From assembly GCA_021399445.1 (NCBI GenBank), contig JAJTUQ010000001.1:8618001-8682000 (forward strand): a DNA stretch of 64,000 nt. The letters run 5' to 3'. The DNA comes from Xylogone sp. PMI_703 (taxonomy: Eukaryota; Ascomycota; Leotiomycetes). The translations under genes were made by a program, and so were the position numbers. Under the pieces are notes generated by a model, which was not told the origin of the DNA, made no database searches, and saw only the letters and a list, made by a program, of their open reading frames with translations. This document shows, piece by piece, positions 20,230 through 31,367 of this stretch (within the stretch, counting starts at the first letter, position 1; the number at the start of each line of letters is the position of its first letter).

Positions 20230-23096
20230 GCCTTTGTTGAATACCTCGTGGCCAACTCTGCAAAGTACAATCTAATGCCGGCGTCTTCTGACCATCGATT
20301 CGTAAAGCAGCGTTTTGAGGTCCGATGACCATTTTGTAGAATAGAGCTGTACCTCGTATTGTGAGGTTTGACAGGGGTTAGTAGCCTCAATACGAACGAA
20401 CGGAAAGGGGCCAGAATGCGACGAATGAGTAATCGTCCTCAAGAGACTACGAAGTGTTTAAGCCAGGAACAATACATCCTTGATTTTTAGGCTGTTGTAA
20501 CTTTAGTGACGAATAGTAGTAATTCTGATACGAAATCTGATTGTAGAAATATGTCATATCATGTAAGTGTGCAGTAGCGTTAGATTTTCTTAAAGAGTCA
20601 TCTCTTTGTTTAAAACTCGTAAAACCAAATACACAAGAGGCTTAGGCTAGCTAAGATTTATAGTATTATACAAGAAATCAACCATTATTAGCGCCACTGT
20701 TATTACAAACTTTCTTATTTATCACTTTTACTGAATAAGACCTTTTGTATTATAGTTTAGTAATTAATCAATTACCCTGACAAATATGTTAACAGTTAAT
20801 GGTCATACGCTTTAAGCTTAAACTTAACCTTAAGGTAAACAATTATTGGCTGCTTGGAGAATCAATCACCTTAGTACCATTATTCTTATAGCACGGATTT
20901 ACCATGTTGAAAGACAGAAATGTTTTATTATACAAGTCCTGTGCACCGTCTACATGTCAAAAGAACTCTATCCTCTTAGTTTTCTCGTTCCCTCTTACCT
21001 TCTGAAACACTTAAAAATGTCAAAGGGTTCTGATGACATATCATATTTAGATATCATCTAAACTTAGTTAGTTGTTGATCTTTTGTCATCCTAGAGCATA
21101 TCAATGCTTATTTGGAATAAACTAGTCCATCGTATCCAACCTCTTGGCCAACTGCCAAGACTTTGTCTGTTATGATTTGGCGTGTGGCCACGTCAGCTGC
21201 TGGTTTCGATTACGCGTCAGGATGCGGGTCGGCTGATCATTTAAGGACAATATCACGAAAGCAATGGCAACTCTTACCTTGGGGAACCACAGCACAAAGC
21301 TACGATACCACAAAATAACCTCGTCTTAGTGCGTGCCACTAGTAAGTTAAACTCAAACACGTAGGTAAGTGCGCCATTACTACTGTTTCATGTAGATAAT
21401 GTATCTGTGATTCTCGTATTCACATTTGAGGGATTATTAGCCCTCGAGACTCAACGCTTGTATGCGGTGAAGGTTGCGGACTTTTACAACACTCCGACAA
21501 TATGTCTGCTGAGCTAAGATTAAAACGTGATATACGAATATTATAACATTTTCATGATATTAATAGTCCTGAAACTCTGGTCCTTAATTATGTGATAAAT
21601 AGATTTATACACTTCTCAGAATTTTCTTCCGGCTTGTAAATTGGGTCTAATCATCCTGATAATTTTTTTTTCAGCATTCGCCCTTTCGAGGTTGCTATTT
21701 AGCCGAATGTCTATAGCAGATTGTGTTGTGATTTAGCCGCGAGCTCAAAATTATTGTGCATGTCATTATCGATTCATGGGATTAGTTCATATGAGAATTT
21801 GTACCAGAATCGTTAGAGCTGAAGAAAAATGGCAAATTGTTCACATAGGAATCTGCTGGGGATTCTGAGTTCTCAAAATCAAGATCAAGATCTCCGTTGT
21901 TTCCAAATATGTGACGACGGGCCATCATTTGAATGAATTATCAGTGGTCATCAACAGCCGTCACACCTCTAGTGCTACCTGTGTCAGGCTTGGATGGGGC
22001 ATCGGAAGCCATAACAATGAGATCATCACGTGCCAAAGTAGGGATAGGATTGATATTAATATTTATGTTTGTTACAGCTGCCCCAAATAATCCAGAAACT
22101 TCATCAGCCGGCCTGTACTTATCTCAAAGTTCTTGCAAGGTCTGTATTACTGGTTAAGACCTTCTGAGGACTCTTCGCGAGACTTGCCCTCCGAAGATAT
22201 GAAACTGAACAAGTAACGGTAAAGGGATCAAAACATTATTACTGCGGTTCCAGGGAGATAACAAGTTAGCTCAAGTCCGTTAGTATGTAGAATAAGTTTG
22301 TTCGTCTCTTTGGTAGCAACTCGAATTTTCTCTCCCGAGATGGCTTGAAGCTGATGAGAATTCCCTCTTGATCTTGTTTGCGTTAACGGCAAAAGATCTG
22401 GTTGGTCGAGTATACTACTGGTAAAATAGTAAACCATAAGTGGTACAGCTTGCTTAATGAGGAGAGAAGGACCTTTCTCCTGCAGGCTCTGTTAGAGTAT
22501 TATTACATTTGGATCTAGCTTGCTAAACCGTTCACTAAGTTGAAGATTAAAAAGTTGGACGATACCAATGTTGCTGAATTGTCTTGGAGCCAATATTGCT
22601 CTTGAATGACTGTACATATCTTACATTCCTTGATCGAGAACTAGCTCAATGTACTGGGTTCTTAAACCTGACCAATGCAAAGGCAAATCTTAGCCTTTAG
22701 TATACAAAATTATGATTGCTAGTGTTATCCGTAAGGCATAGTTAACTACATTCCAGTCCGACTATATTGCTGGATTTTATGATTTTGATTATGTCAAAAT
22801 CATTCGAAGTATGGGTACGCCAATGCTTTCATCATCGATTATTGGTTCTTTTTTATGCCAAGTATAAGTAACCTAACCCTCATAACGCATGATCACCATA
22901 TGCGTTTCCGTAATCGTCAGCATATTGATATATTGATAGAAGTATCAGTGTTGCTAGCTATTTAATAGTGAATGTATTTGAAATGGCAAGTGAAAGGTAC
23001 AGTCAATCAACCTTCCTATCAGTCATGCACATGCTAGTATGTTATAAGCAATAACGGTTGTATAAAGAAACTCGACCGACGTGCCGATGAAGGCTG
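20230..23096. other. 2.9 kb AT-rich gene-poor stretch
   Basis: Strongly AT-rich with frequent TAA/TTA and only short frames (longest about 75 residues). Minus-strand frames around 22.0-22.4 kb look slightly protein-like but match no family I recognise. It may hold decayed transposon remains or long UTRs; no terminal repeats, tRNA or intact gene seen. Confidence 0.5.
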
Positions 23097-24966
23097 TTAA
23101 AGGTCACTGGCTTTAACTTCCTCTCGGATCTCGGCCCTGTCTTGCTCATGGAGATCCGTTTCTGGCATAGCTACCACTTGGTCTATAACTTCCAGCTCAT
23201 GCTTGTAAAACTCCGACTGTTTCAATACCTCTTCCTTAATTCTTCCATGCCTATCATGACGATGGGGTAAATTCTTAGCAACTCGTACTACGTCAAATAT
23301 ACCATTGCTAGTCGCAAATATCTCATCAATCTCCTCAAGGCTACGATAAGCTGTTTCAGGATAGAAGAAATAGATGCAGATGCCAATAGCTATGTTAAAT
23401 ATAGTCGGTATCAGATATGTCCGCCACTTGATCGTTGATAGAGCTACTGGAGTTATCTCAACAACCAAGAAATTGAACAGCCAGGTTATAGCATTCATGA
23501 TGCCGACGGTCTGAACTCGGATGTGTAATGGAACCAATTCAACTGGATACACATAGACAGGCACAAGCCAACCGGTGGCCCAGAAAAACTGTGTAAAGAA
23601 GAGGAAGAATGCGCCTGCACCAGCTGGTCCTTTCTTGTTGGGGAATGCGCTTGTTGCTGCTAGGCCGGCCATGCCGACTGCCATGCCAAAACTTCCCGTT
23701 ATCATCATACGCCGGCGACCGACCCGTTCGATAACGGCGATAGAAATGAATGAGCAAAAGAAATATGCTGTTCCATTCACAGCAGCTGTTACTATACGGC
23801 TTTGATCTGCAGTGAGTCCCAGGTACTGCTGATAAATTGTAGGAGCGTAATATATGATCAAGTTGATAAACGACAACTGGTGGAAGACAGCATGAGCAGC
23901 TCCAAGACAAAACCTATGGAGGTTCTTTGTAGACGTCTTATTATTGAAGAGTGATTTCCAAGACTGTTCATTTGTTAAAGCAACAGCAGCTCGAATTTCT
24001 AGTAGATCGGCCTCAATCACTTGGGGTTCAACATCGCCGTAGAGGCATTCCAAGTTGCGCTGAGCTTCATCGTGACGACCCTGCTGCATTAACCAACGTG
24101 GCGATTCGGGAAGATCGAGGATTATTAGGCAAACTATCAGACCAAGGAAGCATTGGAAGGCAATAGGAAATCTCCACGAAACCGAGCTAGCGTTTATGTA
24201 GTGAAATCCAAAGTCAATCCAGTAGGAGAGGCAGATTCCACCGGTAATCATAGCCGCCTCAACTGTAACATAGATACCGCGCCTATGAGATCTTGAACTT
24301 TCTGATGTCCAAACTGGGCTTGAAGTGAATTCACATGAGCAAGAATTGACGAATTCGGTGATGGGGGCGACTCACATCATGACGGTATTGATCCCAGTTC
24401 CAACACCCGTCACTACTCTTGCAACAATGAATTGAGTGAGTGAAAATGCCGAGCACTGGATTATTGCACCAATGATAACAATGAAGTGTCCAAGCCATAT
24501 CATCTTGAGCCGTCCAAACCGCTGCCCTAAATAGAGAGACAATATACCGCCGATAGCCCCACCTACTTCGTAAAGTGCAACGGCCGTGCCTTGGTGAAAA
24601 CGTTAGTTATACATTCAGAGCTCTTTCAAGAACAATCTCACCTTGGATTGTGGAATTGTGCTTCCGCTGAGCTCCTTTGGTATTGACAGTATCCATAGCA
24701 GGGAAAATGTTTACGAAAGTCGGAAGCTAATTCACAGCACCACATATCAGCCTAATAACTCGCACGATGATGGAAAAGAGGGAAAAGGACATACTGTAAG
24801 CAGGCCGCCCATAACTCCCTGGTCTGTCATTTGGGTCAATCGATATCGAAGTGGAGGGTAGGATATGCCTACCAAAACCAAAGAGCATAAACGCAATGCT
24901 TGCGGTGCCCACAAGCATCGCATTGAGGCGGCGGCCTCTGAGGCCAAAGAAGTTTCCTGAAAACAT
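23097..24966 (-). CDS. MFS sugar transporter (hexose-type, 12 helices)
   Basis: Five exons, complement of 23097..24318, 24376..24589, 24642..24726, 24795..24823 and 24873..24966, give 547 residues with all phases matching; exon 2 is only 29 nt. Sugar-porter signatures are present: DQGVMGGLLT after helix 1, GQRFGRLK, PESPRWLMQQGR, ERVGRRRMM, and the closing PETAYRSLEEID. The cytosolic tail is long and charged. It probably moves a hexose, pentose or related polyol across the plasma membrane by proton symport. The start MFSGNFFGLRGRRLNAM is the first ATG of the exon and fits the family. Its promoter faces the metallo-beta-lactamase gene across 659 bp. Confidence 0.87.
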
Positions 24967-25625
24967 GATGCCCAAGAATCAGAATACCTTATCACCTTAT
25001 CACTATATTCAGTTCATGCAATTTGCTCTCCGATTTTCGCCTATAATATCATACCAAGTCTCCATCCGCATGAATAACTTAGTAAACGAAGAAACAATAG
25101 AATTATTGGGCGAGAAAATATAAACCTGGGCACTGAGTAATACAATTGAGCGGGATGGACAGCTGGGTAGCATTAGGAATATGAACTGTTGCAGTGTGGT
25201 ATCAGTTTCTGGCTTTACCCCCGAGCTACTCCATACGATCCCCGGAGTTTCCAGTATAATCAGCCCAAGACGGCTAGCAAATTTCGGGGACGGGATAGTC
25301 TAGCTTCCCCGGCGCACGTCCACCACTCACAATGCACTCGTTCATGCAGTTGGTTATTTTTCGTGAGTTGGAGTCTCTCAAGCAGAAATGGGTTAGTGCA
25401 ACGGTGGCATCCAATCTGTCGCCTTGCAAGCTGGACGTATTCATTGGCCAAGGAATGTCTTACCGGTTTGCGATGTTGGGGTAGCTGGAGTTACCCCAAT
25501 ATTTCCTATCCGGGGGTAGCAATTGTAACTCTGATACTTAACAGTGGCAGCTGTAATAAGTCAACGGGTATGGTCACCTCAAAAGCTGACAATACGCCAC
25601 AGTCTGTGTGAACAGCAATGCCAAC
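24967..25625. promoter_or_regulatory. divergent promoter with three CCGGGG-type sites
   Basis: The shared upstream region of the sugar transporter and the metallo-beta-lactamase. The hexamer CCGGGG or its complement occurs at 25240-25245, 25307-25312 and 25510-25515. It fits the SYGGRG consensus of the carbon catabolite repressor CreA and also CGG-type Zn2Cys6 half sites. That these are functional is inference from position and number only. A 140-residue frame here (25189..25611) starts without ATG and shows no domain. Confidence 0.35.
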
Positions 25626-26585
25626 ATGTGTCGCGATGATCCCAACACGAACGGTACCAACGGTTCCAAGAGAAAAGACGAGGCGCCATTGTTACTTCCT
25701 CCAGACCAACCAGGCCAAGTCTATGTAACCCTTTCCGCACTTGAAGCGGGATGGATTCATTTGCCAGAGCGTGAATTTATCAATCCTCACGATAGCAATG
25801 CTATCCACCGATGTCCTTCGCTAGCATTTTATCTTTTCCATCCCCCTACTAACACTCGTATCGTCTATGATTTAGGCTTGAGACGCGACGTGGAAAACTA
25901 CCCTCCACGCATTGCTAGGCGTTGTACGGATGGCACGCGGAAAATAGAAGTACCTCAAGATGTCAAAGAAAGTGTAGAAAAGGGCAACATATCCGCAAAC
26001 GACATCGATGTTGTTGTGCTTAGCCATCTGCACTATGACCACACCGGTAACCCAGATCAATTCCCTTCTGCAAGATTTATCATCGGTCCTGGTTCACTAG
26101 CGTTGTTGGAAGCTGGAAAAGCCTCACCGCATGAGACCTGGTTCACTCCTGCGCTACTCCCATCTGACATGACACGAGTTGCTGAATTGCCAGACCTCTC
26201 GTCGCCAAAGTGGAAGCCGCTGGGATTCTTTTCTCATGTATTGGATTTCTTTGAAGATGGAAGCTTTTATCTAGTCAATAGCCCCGGCCATGTTGAGGGA
26301 CATATTAATGGTCTTGTCAGGATTAGCCCCAACCGTTTTGTTCTTCTTGGCAGTGACTCTTGTCATGACACAAGATTATTGGACGGTAGCTGCTGCATTG
26401 CAACGTTCAAACACCCAGATGGCATCATCAAGAGTGTACATGTAGATGACGACGCAGCTGCTTCCCACATCCAGAAGTTAAGAAAGATGAGAGACTTGGC
26501 GAATGGACAACTGGATATCATCCTTGCACATGATAAGAGCTGGGCTTCAGAAAATAGTGACAAGTTCTTTCCAAGAAAATTCTAG
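25626..26585 (+). CDS. metallo-beta-lactamase-fold hydrolase, lactonase-like
   Basis: A single exon of 319 residues from the first ATG (the open frame begins with a GTG six codons earlier). The metal site is complete: HLHYDH at residues 134-139, a later His in SPGHVEGH, Asp in LLGSDSCHD and a final His in LAHD. Overall layout and length match N-acyl-homoserine-lactonase-like (AiiA-related) proteins common in fungi; the substrate could be a lactone or another ester-like compound. No signal peptide or membrane helix, so probably cytosolic. It is divergent from the sugar transporter, which suggests shared control, but no pathway is evident. Confidence 0.85.
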   Translation: MCRDDPNTNGTNGSKRKDEAPLLLPPDQPGQVYVTLSALEAGWIHLPEREFINPHDSNAIHRCPSLAFYLFHPPTNTRIVYDLGLRRDVENYPPRIARRCTDGTRKIEVPQDVKESVEKGNISANDIDVVVLSHLHYDHTGNPDQFPSARFIIGPGSLALLEAGKASPHETWFTPALLPSDMTRVAELPDLSSPKWKPLGFFSHVLDFFEDGSFYLVNSPGHVEGHINGLVRISPNRFVLLGSDSCHDTRLLDGSCCIATFKHPDGIIKSVHVDDDAAASHIQKLRKMRDLANGQLDIILAHDKSWASENSDKFFPRKF

Positions 26586-27149
26586 GTCATTACTGGAAAC
26601 ATTAAAGATACAGGAACCTTCGTTCCAAAATAAAGCAGCGTACTGGACCTTCACCGATCTATGAAGGCTTTGCGCAATAGGCTGGAGAGACCCACATTCT
26701 GGTATGAGCCTTTATTGAGAAATTATGTAGGCGTCCAGTTGCACAAATAGCAATTCTTAGCTATTCTGAATTAGCAAATGGGTAGAATAAGCGTGAACCA
26801 ATGACTGAACGAGATCAAATCACTTAGGAGCAAGTTTCTACATGACTGTTAATGGATAAAATAAACATATTGTTAACCTCCCTACGCAAATTCGCTAGAT
26901 ACCTCTCTTCAGCAAGTCGTAAGGCAACTTCAATAACAATCTTTATGCCATTGACCAGGGGTATCCCCAGCATCTGTTGGTGTTTCATCACGTGTCAAGT
27001 GTGTGGCCCCGCACCCTGGAATTGATGTTCCGCCAAATCTCGACCCTCAAGTTCTCCTAGCTTTGTTTATTCTTCACCTTACCATATTCTGCATGCTTTG
27101 CTTGTTAGAGAGAGGCCAATGAAAACATACCTGAGGTATAGCTAGCGCA
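26586..27149. other. intergenic, no gene seen
   Basis: Downstream of the lactonase-like gene and upstream of the interrupted regulator; it should contain the latter's promoter. No RNA gene or repeat recognised. Confidence 0.5.
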
Positions 27150-28062
27150 ATGATGATCGTATGGGCGCAGAACCAAAATTCATCAGCAGAACCACAATCC
27201 TCCAATGCGTTCGACTCCTCAAGCAGTAAATCCTCGGCATCCGATCAAGATGACTCGTTACCAGTTGACTGTGACGTTGTGCCAATACCTGGTGTCTTGT
27301 CTCAAGGTTTTCTGACATCTATTGCGTTTCATTAGACAGTTGCTAATCACCAGAGCACAACAGAGTCGCAAGGGAATGCGACGTTAGCAAGGCGGATCCG
27401 ATTATCATCAACCTTTAACAAACGCTCTATATCAAAACGCAACCATAAGTGTACTATGTGTCCACATATTTTTGCTCGAGCGGAGCATCTTATCCGACAT
27501 GAGCGACTGCGTTTGTTAAGGTCCCCAGATTATCCAGAAATTCTCTAACCTTCTGTTTAGATCGAAACGAGAAACCATTCTGCTGTGATCACTGTGAGGC
27601 CCAGTTTTCGCGGAAGGATCTGAAAAAGCGTCATATGTTGAAATATCACCCGGAACTGAGTACTGTCTCCGATTTATCTAGCACTTCAACTCTTCATGAC
27701 TCAGCACAATTAGCCACTGCAAACTGGGCACCTAACTTAGGTACTAAACAGCAAAACACTGCAGCTCATGCTTCCACGTCTAATGTTAGTTTAATTTCGC
27801 ACATTTCAGATCTACTACCAGCTCATACTTTCCCTACTTCCGACTATCTCTCACCTCCTTCTAATGAAAGTCATCGAGAGTCTGGCAAAGGTATCTTACA
27901 ACCATCAGAGGAGCTTAGTCAACATATACTGCGTCAGGAGCAAAATCACGATCCCGAATCAATACAAGAGCCATTACTATCCCATTTAGAGGCAAACTTC
28001 TCCCTATCTCCACTTGATTTAGATTCTTTCTTAGACGACATGTCATTTCGGCTTGAAAGACC

Positions 28063-28070
28063 ATTGGTAT
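28063..28070 (+). repeat. target site duplication, left copy
   Basis: ATTGGTAT directly before the left inverted end. Eight-base duplications are typical of hAT transposons. Confidence 0.95.
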
Positions 28071-28088
28071 CAGTGTGGGGAATAGTGT
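28071..28088 (+). repeat. left terminal inverted repeat
   Basis: CAGTGTGGGGAATAGTGT, an 18 bp perfect match to the inverted right end. The interrupted host frame meets an in-frame TAA at 28097-28099, a few bases beyond this repeat. Confidence 0.93.
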
Positions 28089-28209
28089 CACGGCCGTAAT
28101 ACGCCTCTGTATTTGAGACATAAATACAGACAGCCTGTATTCCAATACACTGTATTTTTTAGACATACACACGGAATACAATACAGTACAATACACCCGT
28201 TTGGCCGTA

Positions 28210-30568
28210 TTACAAGCGTATTAAAGTGGGGCCACTTAAACCTGCACAACCTCTTGACTCCTCTGTATATACGCTCAGGCCCTTAATCTTCTGCCAGGAC
28301 TTGAGGCTCTCAATCATCTCTATCGTATCTGCTTTGAGACGATTTCGTCTATCAGAGACGGTAATGTTTGAAGACGAAAACAGACGTTCCACTGATGCTG
28401 ACATTGCAGGAATCGAGAGTATATCAAGCGCCATTTTGGAAAGGTTTGGATAGTCTCGTTGTTGCTCTGGTAAGAGCCACCATGTACGCACGTCGTCAAA
28501 GTCATGATGCGGAGGTATGCGTATATAGCGAGCGTACTCGTCTCCGTTTGGCGTTGATACTCTAGGCACACGTGAGAGAGACCTTGGGAGCTTGCGTGAG
28601 GACATACCTTGATGCATGTTTCCCCTGCTTCCACTGGTTGAAGTTGCTGACCTTAGCACTACTTGGAGTGTCGATTTGATTAACGAGTGTGGTACTGGGT
28701 CGATATTTTGTCTTCCATAGGCCAGCAACTGATTCCCTCGCCCCTTGTATCCAAGTTTGCTCCCAGTTCTTGTCAATATACTCCCACTTATAAGCGGGGT
28801 TCAGTACAAGAGCTGCAACGTAGGCTGGCGAATCAGAGGTCTTCTCGTAGTATTTGACCAGCTTTGACCAGCCGGCGTTGATGCAAGGCCCGAGAACCGG
28901 GTCGTCTTTAAACTCCACCTTCTTGGTTTCAAAAAGCTCTAATATGTAGTCCATGGCAGGCAGGACGTCGTCAAGTGTGGACATCGAGGACTCGAGCGAA
29001 AGAAGAGTCTCGTGTAGCTCTCTGAGAAAGTCGCAGATCTGTATTTGTGGACATGTTAGTGGTAGGTGGCCAGGGAGAAGGTCCAGGACTAGTGTAGCAT
29101 GCCTTTTCGAGCGTCTCCCAATCCTCTTGCGACAACTTACCCTCGTCATCACCCTCTAACCAAATGTCATAGAATTGATTGACTGCTTTTTGGAGGTGCA
29201 GTCCACGTTCAATTAGCTTAAACCAAGAGCCCCAGCGTGTCGCGTTATCTTGTGGTAACGTGAGGCCTTTACTAAGGGTTTTAAACTTGGCGAGAAGTTG
29301 AGGTGATGCGTGTATCTTAGCACATAAGTTGTGAAGCTTTCCTAGAGGTCCTGCTTTCTTCCAGTCCTTTAACTGCTGCGTACTTGTATCGCTATCATCG
29401 ATTTGATCATGTTCACTAACAGAGAGGAAGGCATGAGTTGCAAGGTTTAGAATATGACCCTGGCAACGTATACGATGATGGCGAGGCTGGTACTCTTGTG
29501 GGATTGCTATGCGCAATTAGATGGGAGCTCCACTACAACAAGTGGCTACATACCGATTGACACTTCTCTTAGCATCGCGTCGTTATTGGGTGCGTTATCC
29601 ATCTGGAAATAGCCAAGTCGGGGAGTTATGTCAAAATCGTCGATGGCCCGTCGGATGTGTAGACTCAAGTTCTCGCCCGTATGCGGCCCATCAACCTCTT
29701 TTAAGCATATCAAGGCCTCTTCTAGGTCACCTTGGGAGTTGACAAAGTGTGCGATGGCACCTAACAGAGCTAGATCATTCCCGGACGTCCAGAGGTCAGT
29801 GGAAATATGGATACAGGAACGAGAGGCTTGGAGCTGCTCTTTGACTTGCTGTTTGTAGAAGTCGAATTGACGTATTATCCAAGACCGTATCGTATGATGA
29901 TCTTCCGGGAGCCACGGTTCAATCTGACGGTTGAGGTATACTAGGAGATTCCTGAAAGACGAGCACTCGACTAAGCGTAGTGGAAGATTACATTCTGTAA
30001 TAAAAGTAGTAATCAAGACCTCTAGCTGGTCGGGGTTGACATCTGCTTGGTCAATATAGTCGTCACTACTAAGACTGCTCCCGAAACTGCCTTCCAAACT
30101 CTCTCTAAAACAACGGCGTTTTTGAGGGTTAGCAGTTGCAGTTATAAGAGAACCTTCTATTGACATCTGCCTTTTCCTTGCTCTCTCTTGACGGAGCGAT
30201 AGCTCACTAATGTTATGATTGACCTGTAAGTGGACCTTGATCAGTCGCGTACCCCCGTTCAGGAGGTATCTCTTAGAGCAGTATTTACACCTCCACTCTA
30301 ACTTGTTTGCGGCATTAAAGTATTGAGTACTCGTATCTACGTCCGGCATGTGTTTATATACCCAGGAAGTTCGATTGCGGGATATCGTAGGTGTGTGGCA
30401 ATCTGGGTCGAGAGAGGATGGAGCAGAGGACGATTGCGGAGTAGAGACATCAGATATTGACAGTTGAAAAGGGTCGTATTCGTATGGAAGGAAAGGGACC
30501 TCGAGCTCGTCACATTGAAGCGAGGGAGGGCTAGAGCATCGTTGCGTACTGTTGTCGACTAAGGCCAT
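28210..30568 (-). CDS. hAT transposase, BED finger and C-terminal dimerisation domain
   Basis: Four exons, complement of 28210..28561, 28608..29038, 29103..29506 and 29554..30568, give 733 residues. Introns are 46, 64 and 47 nt; the 64 nt one begins GC instead of GT but has a perfect ACTAAC branch point and CAG end, and its removal joins LEK to ICDFLREL in frame. A BED-type finger has C94, C97, H113 and H118. The catalytic part shows STDLWTS and FQMDNAPNND, which carry acidic residues of the RNase-H-like hAT core. The C-terminus has the dimerisation signature (ALDILSIPAMSASVERLFSS). The protein would bind the element ends and catalyse cut-and-paste movement in the nucleus. The length fits active hAT transposases, and no inactivating change was seen. 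Confidence 0.9.
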
Positions 30569-31341
30569 AACTTAGTTGAGTGCTTGAGTGGCTGAGTGAT
30601 TGAGCCATAGGAGGGTAGGTAGGAGTAAGTAGGAGGACGCGCCCTTATATAGGTAGAAAGATCACTCTACAAGGATGTCGGTGATTTGTTTTCGCGTTTT
30701 CAAAACAGAACCTAAGCCGAATCAAGAATACTTTCGGAGCTTATATCTTGACTACAAGGTAAGTTACCATCCAAATAAGAAATTAATTGGAAACAAATAT
30801 GTTAGAGCTATCGAATAAGCCTACTCCGGCGAGGTTTACTTGCGTTCTGGTGCTGTAAACTTGTAGCGTGTGTAAAAGGAAAAATGGAGCCCCAGTACAT
30901 ATATTCTGAAGCTATTCCCAACTTCAAAATCATTAAAAGAAGTCACATTTTAGAAAACCTTAAAACTAGTTAACACAGCAGTCTAAAAAGTATCAAAATT
31001 GGATTTATTTGACAGCCTTACCTTAGCCTGGAGCTTTATTAGGTTAAGGCCGTCCATACTATTGTAGTGTCGTTAGGGAAGAAGCTATGGACGTCTATCA
31101 TATGCATTACCCCAGGAATGGCTTAAGCGAACCCAAGAAATCAAAGGGTGCTGTGGCTGAATTGAGTCGGGATTGAGGCTGAGCAGCACCCCTGCAAATA
31201 CAGGCGTATACAGACTGTATTACGCTTACACTGCTGTATTATACTGTATTGTATTTTTTTCTAACCACGCACGGAATACAGCCACTGTATTGTAATAAAC
31301 TGTATCTGTATTGTATTACAGAGCCTGTATTGTATACGGCT

Positions 31342-31359
31342 ACACTATTCCCCACACTG
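31342..31359 (-). repeat. right terminal inverted repeat
   Basis: Reverse complement of the left 18 bp end. Beyond it the two ends diverge, but both keep CTGTATT-type subterminal motifs. Confidence 0.93.
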
Positions 31360-31367
31360 ATTGGTAT
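31360..31367 (+). repeat. target site duplication, right copy
   Basis: A second identical ATTGGTAT directly after the right inverted end. Identity of the two copies supports a recent event. Confidence 0.95.

Larger units (their letters stand above)
28071..31359 (-). mobile_element. complete hAT DNA transposon, 3,289 bp
   Basis: Both ends read CAGTGTGGGGAATAGTGT inward (18 bp perfect inverted repeat) and are flanked by an 8 bp duplication. Between them lies one transposase gene on the - strand and AT-rich subterminal regions with many CTGTATT/AATACAG motifs, probable transposase binding sites. The transposase frame is uninterrupted once introns are removed, with no mutation pattern suggestive of repeat-induced point mutation. 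The element sits inside a coding exon of a transcription factor, in opposite orientation to it. Size and structure recall fungal hAT elements such as Restless or Folyt1; the exact family cannot be named. Confidence 0.95.

Noticed and set aside
22228..22437. 69-residue - strand frame resembling a polyprotein fragment
   Set aside because: Too short and without a single diagnostic motif; kept only as a hint in the intergenic note.
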